A stretch of 64,000 nt of DNA from Scleromitrula shiraiana (lineage: Eukaryota > Ascomycota > Leotiomycetes > Helotiales > Sclerotiniaceae): contig JABELC010000009.1 in NCBI GenBank assembly GCA_028455995.1, forward strand, positions 1,116,001-1,180,000, in the 5' to 3' direction. Made by a program: the position numbers and the translations under genes. This document shows positions 11,331 through 22,151 of the stretch, piece after piece. Each line of letters starts with the position of its first letter. The stretch's first letter is position 1. The notes below the pieces were generated by a model. It searched no databases. It saw only the letters and a program-made list of their open reading frames with translations, and was not told where the DNA came from.

Positions 11331-13979
11331 ATGGAGATCACCAGATATGGAAAGCCATTAGAGCTAAAGCCATTGGGTTTCAAACATATTCGTAAGATAC
11401 ATAGTATGAGCTCCATCGTCGAAGAATCAGCTCCTATTCATCACTTTTATTCTTCAAAAAATGAGAAGGATGTTCCAGATTGGCCATTAAGCATAGAAAC
11501 AACAAACAAATATCGAAAACGTGTATCAGCCTCATTAATGTCGACGGCAAAAGATATGAATATCAGGAGGTGGGATGGAATCGGAAGGAGATCGATAGAG
11601 TGGGACGGTTTGAGAAGAGTAGGTGTGTCTTCTTCCGTTCAATTGAAAATGTTTAACATCTGTATAGGATCCCGAGTTATGGTATCCCGAAGGAGACTGT
11701 CTGGTTTATCTGTATGGTCGAGGTCAATCGAGAAGGGGCCCCGCATTTCGAGTACCAGTCAGCGCACTCATTTCGGCAGAATGCCAACCATTACTGGATA
11801 GGTTTATGTCAAAGAATATCGCCGAGTCGCCAATTTCGGATGTTACCAGCACAAGCGACGGAGGTTATTTTTCTGAAGATAGAAGTTCTGACCTGATAGA
11901 ACTATACATCCCAGCTCCAGTAATGGCAGAAAGAGGAGAGGCTTTCATTTACCATACAGCGACTCGAAACTTCTTTGCTTGGATTTGTAACAAGCCCCTT
12001 GCTGGTCAGGATTTGGGTACCGCCCTTGTGGGACTTCTCAATAGCATGTCCCAATTCAGGTCCAATGCTGTGAATAACGTGGATGATATTGTGTCATACA
12101 TAGAAGGACAAGGGTATGCCGATATGAGAAACACGCCCGACCATGCACTCGCCATCCTGTATTTCACAGAGCACTTTCACTTCAAGGATATGTGGATTGA
12201 TGCCTTTGCACACTGCACTGGTATGAGTGAAAAGCTTCATGAAAGCCCTGGATTCGAGGTAAATTTACAGAGGCGCAGTTGATTAAAGAAAGTACTTACT
12301 GATTCTATGTGTAGATTTTGAGCCGACAAGACCGCGCTTTCATATCTCGCTCAAGATTGGAAATGGATCTCCGCCTCGACAAATGCGGAAAGATGCTCAG
12401 TACATTTCTTTTGGATGAAACATCAGACGCACACATCAAGCTTAGTCAAGATGCTCGCGCTCATCTTGAGAAGTTCAGATCGTTTTTGCAATCATATTAT
12501 ACCGCAAAGCTGGGCTCATATCCTACATACGTTTCCAGAATTGGAAGTTCGGCTTTCCCTAAAAGCATCTTCAAGCAGATGCGCTCAGAATTTCAGAAGT
12601 TGTATGACTTCCTGGCAGATACTGAGTCTTTAGCAGAACCGTCGGGTACATTCAGAGGAGATCTGAGTGTGCATAAAATTATCACGACCCTCGATACACG
12701 AAATAAATTCGAGCCTCTTCCTTACACCCTTCCATTACTCCCAGAGGACCAGCCAAGTCCAGTTCTCAAACAACCGGCTACAAGACGTTTCACCTTGGGT
12801 CCTAAGGCATTTTCCAAAATCAATAAGATGGATCTCGATCCTCGATTGGCGACGATAGCAGCGCTGAACAAAGCTACAAACTCTCGAGGACCCGAGATTG
12901 AAGAGTGTACACTGGTTCGTGCGTATCGAGGCTTCGAGAAAGAGTGCGTATTCCCCAGTAAAACAGGGGCCATCGACAAGGTATCCCAGTGCGAAGGTCG
13001 CAAAATTCGATGGATTTTGATTTATTCGACACTTCAAGTTCTTATCAATGCGACAACAATTCCTGAGCAGGTACGGGCTACGCAAAGTGTTTCATACAAC
13101 CTCTGCGTTCGTACTGGCGGCTGCCCACCTTGGAACGACGAACGATGCTGCTACGACCTAATGCGTACTCAGAGTGCGCAGGCAGTCGAAAATTACAGGA
13201 ATTCAATTATCAGATCAAATACAAGTAGGTTGAGTATGTCGGAGGCTGGTCAGACACCACTAGGTATCATGACTGATATCGACAACTATTTCGCCCAAGC
13301 TTCCAGACCCAAACATTCTAAATCGATGAGCGAAAACATCGCAACAACCACATCATCTATTAAAGGCACCGTCGCGAAAGCAATCAGTACAATGCCTGAG
13401 CTTCACCATCCTCGTCCACAAAGCACAAGACACCATGAAATACTCATTGATGGATATGGAAATGGCCTCGATACCCTAGACAAAACCGAAACACTTCAAA
13501 GTGACATTGTTGATGAGGAAAGTATCGAGCCGAGAAAGGAGACCTCTAACTCCGTGGCATCATCGAAAGATGCATCTTCAAGATGGTCAAAGTCGTCATA
13601 CGACCGCGAAGGAACAAATCCCGGATCTGTGGAAGCCGACTCACCAAGAACAAGTGGATCTTTCAGGTCCGATAGCCGTTGGGATTCAGCTTCGTCTTCG
13701 TCTCTATACTCTGAAGACGAAAAGCTCGAGGACATGGTCATGACTCGACCCAGTAGTGCATATTCAGTGAGCATATATGACGAGGATTTAGAGTCGGACT
13801 CTATCACACCAGATGTGGTATCGGCCGAGTCAAAGTTTGCGGCTACATCTATAGCACCGTTACCTCTATTTTCTTCAAGACCGACTTCGAAGAGAATGAG
13901 CATGTTGGGCCTGAATGCTGGGCATGGCAGTATGCTAATGACGAACCCTGAAGTTTTGTCATATTTAAGAAATTGTTAA
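11331..13979 (+). CDS. Conserved fungal protein resembling DUF8004 family
   Basis: Three exons, 11331-11618, 11668-12258 and 12315-13979, all phase-0 junctions, giving about 847 aa. Intron 1 fuses WDGLRR to DPELWYPEGDCLVYLYGRG. A conserved globular half (about residues 95-400) includes FIYHTATRNFFAWICNKPLAGQDLG and the region HFKDMWIDAFAHCTGM, which I associate with the uncharacterized fungal DUF8004 domain. The second half (about 600-847) is Ser/Asp-rich and low complexity. There is no signal peptide, membrane segment or catalytic motif. The function is unknown. Family assignment is from recalled sequence resemblance and is moderate; the gene model is better supported. Confidence 0.8.
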
Positions 13980-14648
13980 TAGCCTCGAAAGTTATGATTT
14001 TTGTGCATTGTTGTACAATTTTTTGCGATAGGATACCAAGATACACTCGTTCAATGGGGGTGGCGATAATGGTTTTGGCTGGTTAGTTGGAGCGAATTTT
14101 GAATTGAGCGGGCGATAGTGGGAGAAGAATATTTATACTGCCAATATATGTATGGTATTGATAATACAATAATAGTAATTCACATTCAAGTGGTCCATTG
14201 ACGAGTGTGATGTACTCCATCGATGATCTAGATTTATTTTATTACAGCCAAAATAAATGATGAAGGACCCCTTGGGAATGTAAGAAATTATAATATCAAC
14301 TCCCCACCAAATCGGGGGCATCCTAGTCCGGTACCGAAAGGACCAATTATGCCCCTTCCCTTTGCTATGGGTCTTATTTACTGGCAAGCACATCTCTAAA
14401 GCAAGAGAACCTACCTACATTATAAATCTCGAGGGAAAATTCAATCATAGGTCACCAAAAACTCCAAAACTCCAATTTTCAAATGTAATTTCCAGTCTAT
14501 GATGTACATCTTTACCTCCTTGTGTCTATTGCTAAGCCAAGGCCCAATGCTAACTCCAACAGAAAACCTTGGAAATATATGGTATCTTATGTACTGAATC
14601 AACTTTCCGTAGCACCATTCTATCCCAACCTTACTATCCAACCACTAT
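13980..14648. other. Convergent intergenic region
   Basis: 3' flanks of two convergent genes. No coding potential and no repeat of note seen. Confidence 0.5.
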
Positions 14649-15615
14649 TTATTGCTCCTTTTTTGTATTGCCGCTAATCTTATTCGCACCATTGACCTCA
14701 TCCAATGCCGTGAAAGTTCGCGCGATTGTTCGTACCGAGTCCACGAGCAATACTGCGACGGATTAGTTAGAATGCGTCAGCATAGTGAAGGGAGTAAAAA
14801 GTACTTACAGCCTGGGAAGATCATCCAGAGAAAGTTCATGAAGAAGTAATAGAACCAGAAGTATAGAAATTCTGGTCTTGAATATATAACTTCCTTATAG
14901 TAAAAGTCAAATGTATGGGTCGCATAATACAAGACTAATCCATATATCTGTCCTACTGTAACAATGATTTGTAGAGGATGTCGGAGAGGATGACGAGTCG
15001 TAATGAAGGCAGCTACAGTGAAGCACATAGGACCCCATAGAAACTGTTTAAAGCCTCAGTAAATTTCCTTGAAAACTCAAGGGACACGACTTACTGCAGT
15101 GACTGTTTCCATACATAAAACGAACGGATCGGAGGTCAAGTATCGACTATCGCTGAGAGCATATTCCTTCCACAGTTGTCCAAATAGTTCTTGCGATTCA
15201 CCCATTCGTGTGTGGTTCAGAGAAAAATAACCTAATTTGTTCATGTTAGCCAATGCCAGCTATTTTACTTGATATATGGGATTATAAAATGTACCTTCAA
15301 AGAACAGATGAATTGTACCAGCTGCGGAAATGAGTTAGATCTTTACTTGGATATTCCAGCTCATGGGAACTCACATAAAACCAACCACCAGATGGCGGCC
15401 TTTTCAGCACCCGGTAGATCTGGATACTTGCTGGCGACAAAAGCTCGAGTTCCTAGGAACAATATAGCGCAGCCACCAAAGAAGACGGTGAGAAGAGCGT
15501 GTACAGTCCACTCATTTGCTAAATAACTAGCAATCTCTATTTCTAAAGGATAGTATGGATGACTGACAATTGCAGTCGCCGATTCAATTGAAGCATTCTC
15601 CATGATAGACGCCAT
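14649..15615 (-). CDS. EBP/EXPERA-family sterol isomerase-like membrane protein
   Basis: Five exons on the minus strand: 15615-15375, 15321-15295 (27 nt), 15231-15095, 15043-14809, 14752-14649, giving 247 aa. Emopamil-binding protein is an ER membrane 3-beta-hydroxysteroid delta8-delta7 isomerase. The hallmarks are present: several hydrophobic segments, GTIHLFFEGYFS spanning the micro-exon (His and Glu conserved in EBP), LWKEYALSDSRY, FVLCMETVTAFLWGP and a helical C-terminus LLLVDSVRTIARTF. The phases at all four junctions agree (1, 1, 0, 1). Most ascomycetes carry out this ergosterol step with the unrelated Erg2, so this homologue may act on another sterol. An ATG 18 nt upstream at 15633 is an alternative start. 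Confidence 0.88.
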
Positions 15616-16867
15616 GATGCACAAAAAGTTCAAACTTTTACCAAAAACCTCTATATTTACAAATATCGAAGAAAGTCAGAAAGAAAATACTTGGAAGAAT
15701 GATAGAAAACCTGCATAGTTTGAAGAAGACACTTGGACCAATATTCAAGAACAATAATAAGTAAAGCTATCTTGTGAGGACATGGAAATTTTTCAACGAC
15801 CCATCATCATTTGAGGGGTCCATTTTGCAGGGTCGAGTTCTGGAAACAGGGTTTCAAAGTTCCTTAAGTTTTGATGGGGAATTTTGTTTATCTAGTGGTA
15901 GAATTGTCTCATCGGTGTACAAAACGATATTGAAATAACGAAATACCAAGATTGAGAAAACGGGAATGAAATGAGGTGTCACCGCGTTTCGGTTGACGAC
16001 GAATGATTGAAGTACGATAGTAATAATAATAATAATGATAATAATGATAATAATAATAATAACAATAAAATAATAATAATAATAATAATAAAATTCTTGG
16101 TGGATATCAAATCTATCAGTACCATTGGACGTGGTCTCTATAGCCCCAATATTCAATCCATTGCGGGTTAAAGAGTGAAATAATTATGGAGTCTTCCGAA
16201 GATCAATAACTGTTCGCTGAAGACCTGGTGGACTTTCTTTCTTATTATTTTCGTTACGTATCACTCCACGCAATGCGCGAACCCCAGAAATAATATAATA
16301 ATATATATATAAATAAATGAATATGGATTTATCCAATCAATACAATAGTATTTGTGTTTAAGATGGACCCAAAAGCTTGGACAGCTCTCATAAATTCATA
16401 CACATATATACTCCCGAGGTTCTGATATGTAAATTGCTTTCTTCAAGAAAGGGTCTTCCTTCCTGATGAGAGAGATTTCCTTAAAGCTTCCCAGTCAGCC
16501 CCTGACCAAATATATACTGATTTATTTTTAACTGTCTGTAATGGCGGTAATAACCAGATAACCATACCCTGAAATTACGTAGAACGAAACTAGCCAAGAT
16601 CTTGTGGGTCTAGGAAAGATACTAGAATAATGGGTCTGAGAAACTTGACAAGTGAGTGTTCTATTAAGTATGGATAAACATAAAAATATCATCACGAATA
16701 ACACCAAAAGTAAGGACAGTATCAGGGGCGAGAGCAGAGGACTCACTAGCTATCGAGATTAAGAAGTAAATGACTGTAGAAACAATATATTCCATGAGTT
16801 TTGGCATCAAAAGGGGTATTTTATGTTGTGCTTGATGAATATTTCATGATATTCCCTCTTTCATGGC
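15616..16867. other. Intergenic region with a TAA microsatellite
   Basis: 1.25 kb with no supported gene between two minus-strand genes. It includes the (TAA)n tract at 16020-16092 and a short TA-rich patch at 16290-16320. The rest is ordinary intergenic sequence. Confidence 0.5.
16020..16092. repeat. (TAA)n microsatellite
   Basis: About 24 units of TAA, interrupted by TGA, CAA and an extra A. Read on the minus strand it makes a poly-Ile frame that is an artefact. Confidence 0.9.
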
Positions 16868-18551
16868 TTAAGGATCTTCAGGCTTGAGAAAGTGAAAAGT
16901 ATCCTCAAGGTCTTGTTCACTACCTTCACTCATGTTCATGTACGAATCTTCATCGTCAGGTAATGGATCGGCTTGCACACGTCGGAAAGGCCTTTTGTCA
17001 TCGTGTTCAACAAGATTGAGGGGCGATTCCTCTGTTTGGCCATATATATCAACCCCTCTAGTTTCGGCTTCATGCCAAGGTACATTTTCTGTATCTTCAG
17101 GCTTTGATAAAGATACCAGGATGCAGTCTTGCGAGTCGCTGAAGAATATTGACGGGAATACAGAGTCTATGTTGAGCCATCTAATGATCGATTTGCCGAT
17201 GATTTTACCCTCGGGGAGTTGCGTACCAAAATTGATGATTTTCGGCACCTCCCAAGACGGATCCCAGAGTTGTACGCGACCTTTATTTTCATCGCCTTCA
17301 CATCTAATCATGAGAAGCTCGGTGACACTTGGGTTCCAGACGATCCGAGCCACTGGAGCATGAAATGTCAGCAATGCTCGTAAAGCTCGAGTCTTAACAT
17401 CCCAGATCCAAACCGCAGACGGCATTTCCTCCACCTTGGTAGCTAGCAGTGTGCCAGATATATCAAATATCATTGCATTCGTTCCCGTTTTAGGATCCGT
17501 TGATGATGAAATAGTCGATGTGGGAGGGTATACTGGTTGCGTAGCTTGAACGAACTCTCTAGTGAAACTTCCATTCTGAGATGGTATAATTTGTTCTTGC
17601 CAGACCTATATAGTCAGAATCAAATGTACCTATAACAGGGGGGGTGGGGGGGTTAGGATGACTTACATGCAGAGTATCCGTTGGTGTCACGAATGATGTA
17701 TGAGACAAAACCATAGACTCCGCAAAAGATGGAGCGGCGAGTATTACTATCCTTTGACCATGGTCACCAATAGCAATGTGTGTGCCTGTTTTGCTCCACT
17801 CAACCAATTTTATTCCAGCTCCTAGACTTGCGTCCTTGTCCTCCTCTAATATAGGTGTAGGGCCACCCCATAACTTATAAAGATGTCCATCGGCAGTATA
17901 CATCAATAACTTATGACCCTGCCCAGAAGATTCCCAAACAGCAATCCATCTTCCATCGGAACTCCACGATATCCCTTGGGCGTCTATTGTCTCCGGTAGC
18001 CAAGATCGTATTACCTCCAAGCTGCCAGGCTTATGTATGCTAATGACATCTTTGCCTCCACTTCTGGTTAGAAGTGTAAGATGTCCAGACCGTGGACGAT
18101 GTGAAATACCCTTTGCAGCAGTACTGGGACCGAAAAGCTTGGGCGAATTTATATCAACAGATTTTGAAGTCGCGAGATTGAAGATGGTCAATTTCAGGCC
18201 AAATTCAGTGAAGACACAAACTTCATCATCAGTTCCCCCAAATGAGATAAAGGTAGTCCTAGTGGTTCCAGATGTTGGGCTCTTTATGGTTGCTGAGAAG
18301 TGATGATCAATTGGTGAGAACACCTTAATAAACTCTGCAGAAGCTAACAATATTCTATTTGAAGAAGATGACCAAATAAATGAGATCACTGATGCTGTAA
18401 GTTCGGGTGGTAGTGATATTGCGCGTGTTATTTCCAATGAACCTGTCTCTCTAATAGTAAGTTTCGATGGTAGGATAGTCGCAATGAATGAGCCATTGGG
18501 ACTTGGAAGAGATTGTGTTGATGCTAATAATACATTAGCTTTGAATATCAT
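16868..18551 (-). CDS. WDR8/WRAP73-like WD40 protein
   Basis: Two exons on the minus strand, 18551-17667 and 17605-16868, giving about 540 aa. The 61-nt intron is phase 0 and joins TDTLH to VWQEQIIPSQNGSF. WD40-like blades are visible: ISWSSDGRWIAVWES, LVEWSKTGTHIAIGDHG, MIFDISGTLLATKVEEMPSAVWIWD and VARIVWNPSVTELLMI. The overall order matches WDR8 (WRAP73). In fission yeast Wdr8 works with Msd1 to anchor microtubule minus ends at spindle poles, and in animals it acts at centrosomes; a spindle-pole-body role is inferred. The C-terminus is acidic (DEDSYMNMSEGSEQDLED). An ATG at 18566 in the same frame is an alternative start, and a small upstream exon cannot be excluded. Confidence 0.85.
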
Positions 18552-18942
18552 TATGAGCAATCCCAATCTTACATTTCAGGGGGCGTGAAAACCGCATTAT
18601 CGAATCTCGTAAAGGATCTTGAGTTAAGTTACCTCTATCGTTATTTAGATCTAGCAATTTGTTTGTGAATCCCAAATTCCCTGCCCCGCTATCCATGCCG
18701 ATGATAAGATAAAGATTGGCTGAGTAAGCATTTGCATTCGGATTTGTAACAATTTCAAGTTTCGCACCCCTCACTAGAAAACTATTTCTTTGAAAAGCAT
18801 GAAAGCTTTTGAAATGTATTCTTACAAGCAGAAGATTGAACCACCAAGGCAATAACGACTATGTGTTCTGCGGTCAAACTTGCGAAGTGCTGAGTTGTAG
18901 GACGATCGAAGTTCCGAGACATATCAACCTCATTATAAAAAG
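18552..18942. promoter_or_regulatory. Divergent promoter region of WDR8-like and MOCS1-like genes
   Basis: 391 nt separate the two divergent start codons, so both core promoters must lie here. No individual element is claimed. An open frame on the minus strand across this stretch looks non-conserved. Confidence 0.5.
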
Positions 18943-21179
18943 ATGACATCGTTCATGAAGAGCACAGTTCAAAGGTCCGCCTTAAACGGTAGTAAGCATA
19001 ACTTCTTCCCCCGCATAAGGAAAAGAGGAATCGGATCATCTGCTTCAATCATCCAGGAGTTTCCGAGACACGAGTTACCTTTGGACGAACACCCTCGAGC
19101 GGCTGGCAAATCTTTGAGCCGGCGAGATACGTTGAAGAATGCCAAACCTTTCTCATCCTTCCTTACCGACAATTTTCAACGGCAACACGATTACTTAAGA
19201 ATATCAATCACTGAAAAATGCAATCTGCGATGCTTGTATTGCATGCCAGAAGAGGGGGTTCCACAATCGCCACAACCGGATCTTCTTACAACACCCGAGA
19301 TTGTTCTCTTGTCCTCAGTATTTGTCTCGCAGGGTGTGACAAAAATACGTCTCACGGGTGGGGAACCTACTGTGCGCCGCGATATCCTTCCCCTCATGCA
19401 GCAAATTGGGGCCTTACGATCCCAAGGGCTTCGCGAGCTCTGTCTTACCACCAATGGGTTGAATCTTGCGAGGAAACTAGACGGTATGGTTGAATCGGGA
19501 TTAACTGGGGTCAATCTAAGCTTGGACACTCTCGATCCGTGGCAATTTCAAATCATGACCCGAAGGAAAGGATTCGAGGCTGTGATCAAAAGCATAGAAA
19601 GGATATTGGAACTGAAGAGGCTGGGTGCTAATATAAAGCTCAAAATCAACTGCGTAGTAATGCGAGGGGTCAATGAAAAGGAAATCATTCCGTTTGTCGA
19701 GTTAGGGCGTGAAAAGGATGTTGAAGTCAGATTCATCGAATATATGCCCTTTGATGGCAACAAGTGGAGCCAAGGAAAGATGTTGAGCTATCAAGAAATG
19801 CTTGACATCATACGACAAAAGTATCCCAGTTTACGAAAAGTTGCGGATCACAAAAATGATACGAGTAAAACCTATGAGATACCCGGGTTCGCGGGAAAGA
19901 TTGGATTCATCACAAGCATGACTCATAATTTCTGTGGTACTTGCAACCGATTGCGTATTACGAGTGATGGCAATCTTAAGGTGTGCTTATTTGGGAATGC
20001 GGAAGTTTCTCTTAGGGACATCCTACGAAAGTCAAATGGGAACCAGCCAATTGATGAGCAAGCATTCGAGGCAATGAAGAAGATAGAAATGGACAGGAGG
20101 CAAGGCTTAGAAAGTTCTCATAGCATTCTTGGAAGTTCTTCAAATGAACGAGAACTACTAGAAGTCATTGGTATGGCTGTCAGTCGTAAAAAGGAGAAAC
20201 ATGCTGGTATGGGCGAGCTGGAGAATATGAAAAATCGGCCGATGATCTTGATAGGTGGGTAGGTTCTATCTTTTATGACAAGTTTATGATGATATATGAA
20301 AGCTATTTGCATTTCGGCGTACCACTATATATACCCCTGTGTACATACTCGGCACCTAGAAATTGATAGTAATGTATGTAACAAGTTTTGTTCTTGCAAT
20401 TAAGCGCATAGTTGATGCTGACTCTCATTATAGATGAGCAACATACACATTTTGGAAGAAAATTGCACTACATTCCTAACAAGCGGGCAACATATCATGT
20501 TCCTTTCCACCTCCTGGCTGCCACCCCATCACTTAATACTATACGTCCATATTCCACCAAACCATCAACCGTGCCAACTGTTGACTCCATCGACAAGCAT
20601 CCTCAATCCTTCAATCAAGCATCAAGCTCCTTAGGGAAGTTTGAACTCACCCACTTGACTAAAACAGGGGACGCTCATATGGTGTCTATTTCTTCCAAGC
20701 AACCTACAGCACGTACAGCAGTTGCTGTTTGTAGTGTTATGTTTTCCAATGATATCACACTTCCTCTGGTTCGTGAAAATCGAGCGAAGAAGGGCGATGT
20801 TCTGGGAGTTGCCCGTATAGCAGGAATTATGGCTGCCAAGAAGACTTCTGACTTAATACCCCTGTGTCATCCAATTGCTATAACACACGTAACAATCGAC
20901 TTAACCATTTCCAGCGAGGAAGAGGTGGATAGAACGTCTCTTGCGTCAACCAGATTGACCGGATTTGGGGCAGTCAACATCCGAGCCACAGTGTCTTGCG
21001 ACGGGAAAACGGGCGTAGAGATGGAGGCTTTGACCGCAGCTTCAACAGCGGCATTGACTGTATATGATATGTGTAAGGCTGTGGATAAAGGAATGCGGGT
21101 TGAAGGCCTGAGAGTCATAAGGAAGGAAGGCGGTAAGAGTGGCACTTGGGTTGAGGGGATTCAGGATAGCGAAAGGTGA
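18943..21179 (+). CDS. Molybdenum cofactor step-1 protein, MoaA-MoaC fusion
   Basis: Converts GTP to cyclic pyranopterin monophosphate. The N-terminal half is a radical SAM GTP 3',8-cyclase (MoaA): CNLRCLYC gives the SAM cluster Cys93/97/100, LTGGEPTVRRD follows, and the C-terminal cluster is CGTCNRLR plus a Cys in LKVC. The second half is MoaC (KKTSDLIPLCHPIAITH, GKTGVEMEALTAAS, VYDMCKA). Exons 18943-20254 and 20434-21179 join in phase 1 as RPMILI|DEQHTH, giving 685 aa, in the style of A. nidulans cnxABC and human MOCS1. The first 70 or so residues are basic and hydroxylated and could be a mitochondrial presequence. If the 179-nt intron is retained, the frame ends RPMILIGG-stop at 20262, which is the Gly-Gly tail typical of MoaA/MOCS1A. 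Confidence 0.93.
20255..20433 (+). promoter_or_regulatory. Intron with possible regulated retention (GG-stop inside donor)
   Basis: Donor GTGGGT lies within the codons for the terminal Gly-Gly, so the stop codon (20260-20262) is intronic. The 3' end has a GCTGAC branch-like sequence and CATTATAG acceptor. At 179 nt it is the longest intron in the window. Splicing gives the MoaA-MoaC fusion, and retention gives MoaA with a Gly-Gly end. The regulatory use is inference. Confidence 0.6.
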
Positions 21180-22151
21180 AATAACGTTGAAATTAGAAGT
21201 CCTTGGGAGGCTCTTTTGGAATATATGTGCTGGATCTAGTGGTCGGATAAATCAAGGATGGGTCACAGCCACAGTCATATTGGCATGGATATCAATTATA
21301 AGATGTAGTTGGCCAATGGAAACAGGATGCTTGACGATATTACATCTCGGACGTTTGAGAAGATTTATGGAAGTCATATTCACGTGTGTTTAATTAAAAC
21401 GGAAGATATAAAGTCCTCACGCATCCATTGCTTATGTTGAAATGGAATAATTACTTTTGAGACTTGTTGAATTAGTGGTAAGATAATTGTTTTGGCCCGT
21501 TTCATCCTTTCGCTACAGGAAATAGTTTGGACACTTTTCTCAATTATGTTAGTCCCGGTATTCTACTCATCCTATCTAAAATTGTCAAGTGGCTTATTGT
21601 TGTTATTTTAAGGTAGGCTTATTTTCTCGTAATCAAATCGTGACATTTTCAATCCTTCAGCATCGCACAATCTTACTTACACATGAAATCCTCCATCCTC
21701 TATCCAATAAAACCCGAAAAATAAATTTCCACATTACGGACGAGATGACACTAATTTATGAAAGAGATCTCCAGCCGACTAATGATATATTTTAAGAATT
21801 AATGTTACACTCCAACGTTTCTCTTTGATATGTAGGATGTACCGTCGAAATCCCACAAAGTTTAATCTCCCCATACTTATGATATGTTTTGCGCAGCGAA
21901 AAATTCCTACTGCTAAAAATCCTATGCCTATGACACTAGCGTTTAGTCCTGGGGCTGTTCAATTGTTATCATGATATAAGTTCAACGGGTGTTGTTAATA
22001 AGTTTAGTATTCATCTCAAGCCAGTTCTGTCTTTCTTCGTTCTGTCGTTTTAATCAATTTCTGGGGAATTTCCCCTGTACGTTCATTACCAATCATATTT
22101 TTCATCAACATCCCAATTCTTCGAAAACAGTTCTTATTTCATTTTTGCACT
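21180..22151. other. Intergenic region
   Basis: About 970 nt between two plus-strand genes. No supported gene or notable repeat; the final 100 nt are pyrimidine-rich, as expected for a 5' leader. Confidence 0.5.

Noticed and set aside
18535..18852. Minus-strand frame upstream of the WDR8-like gene
   Set aside because: Overlaps the divergent promoter region and is not WD40-like; probably leader sequence, though a short first exon cannot be fully excluded.
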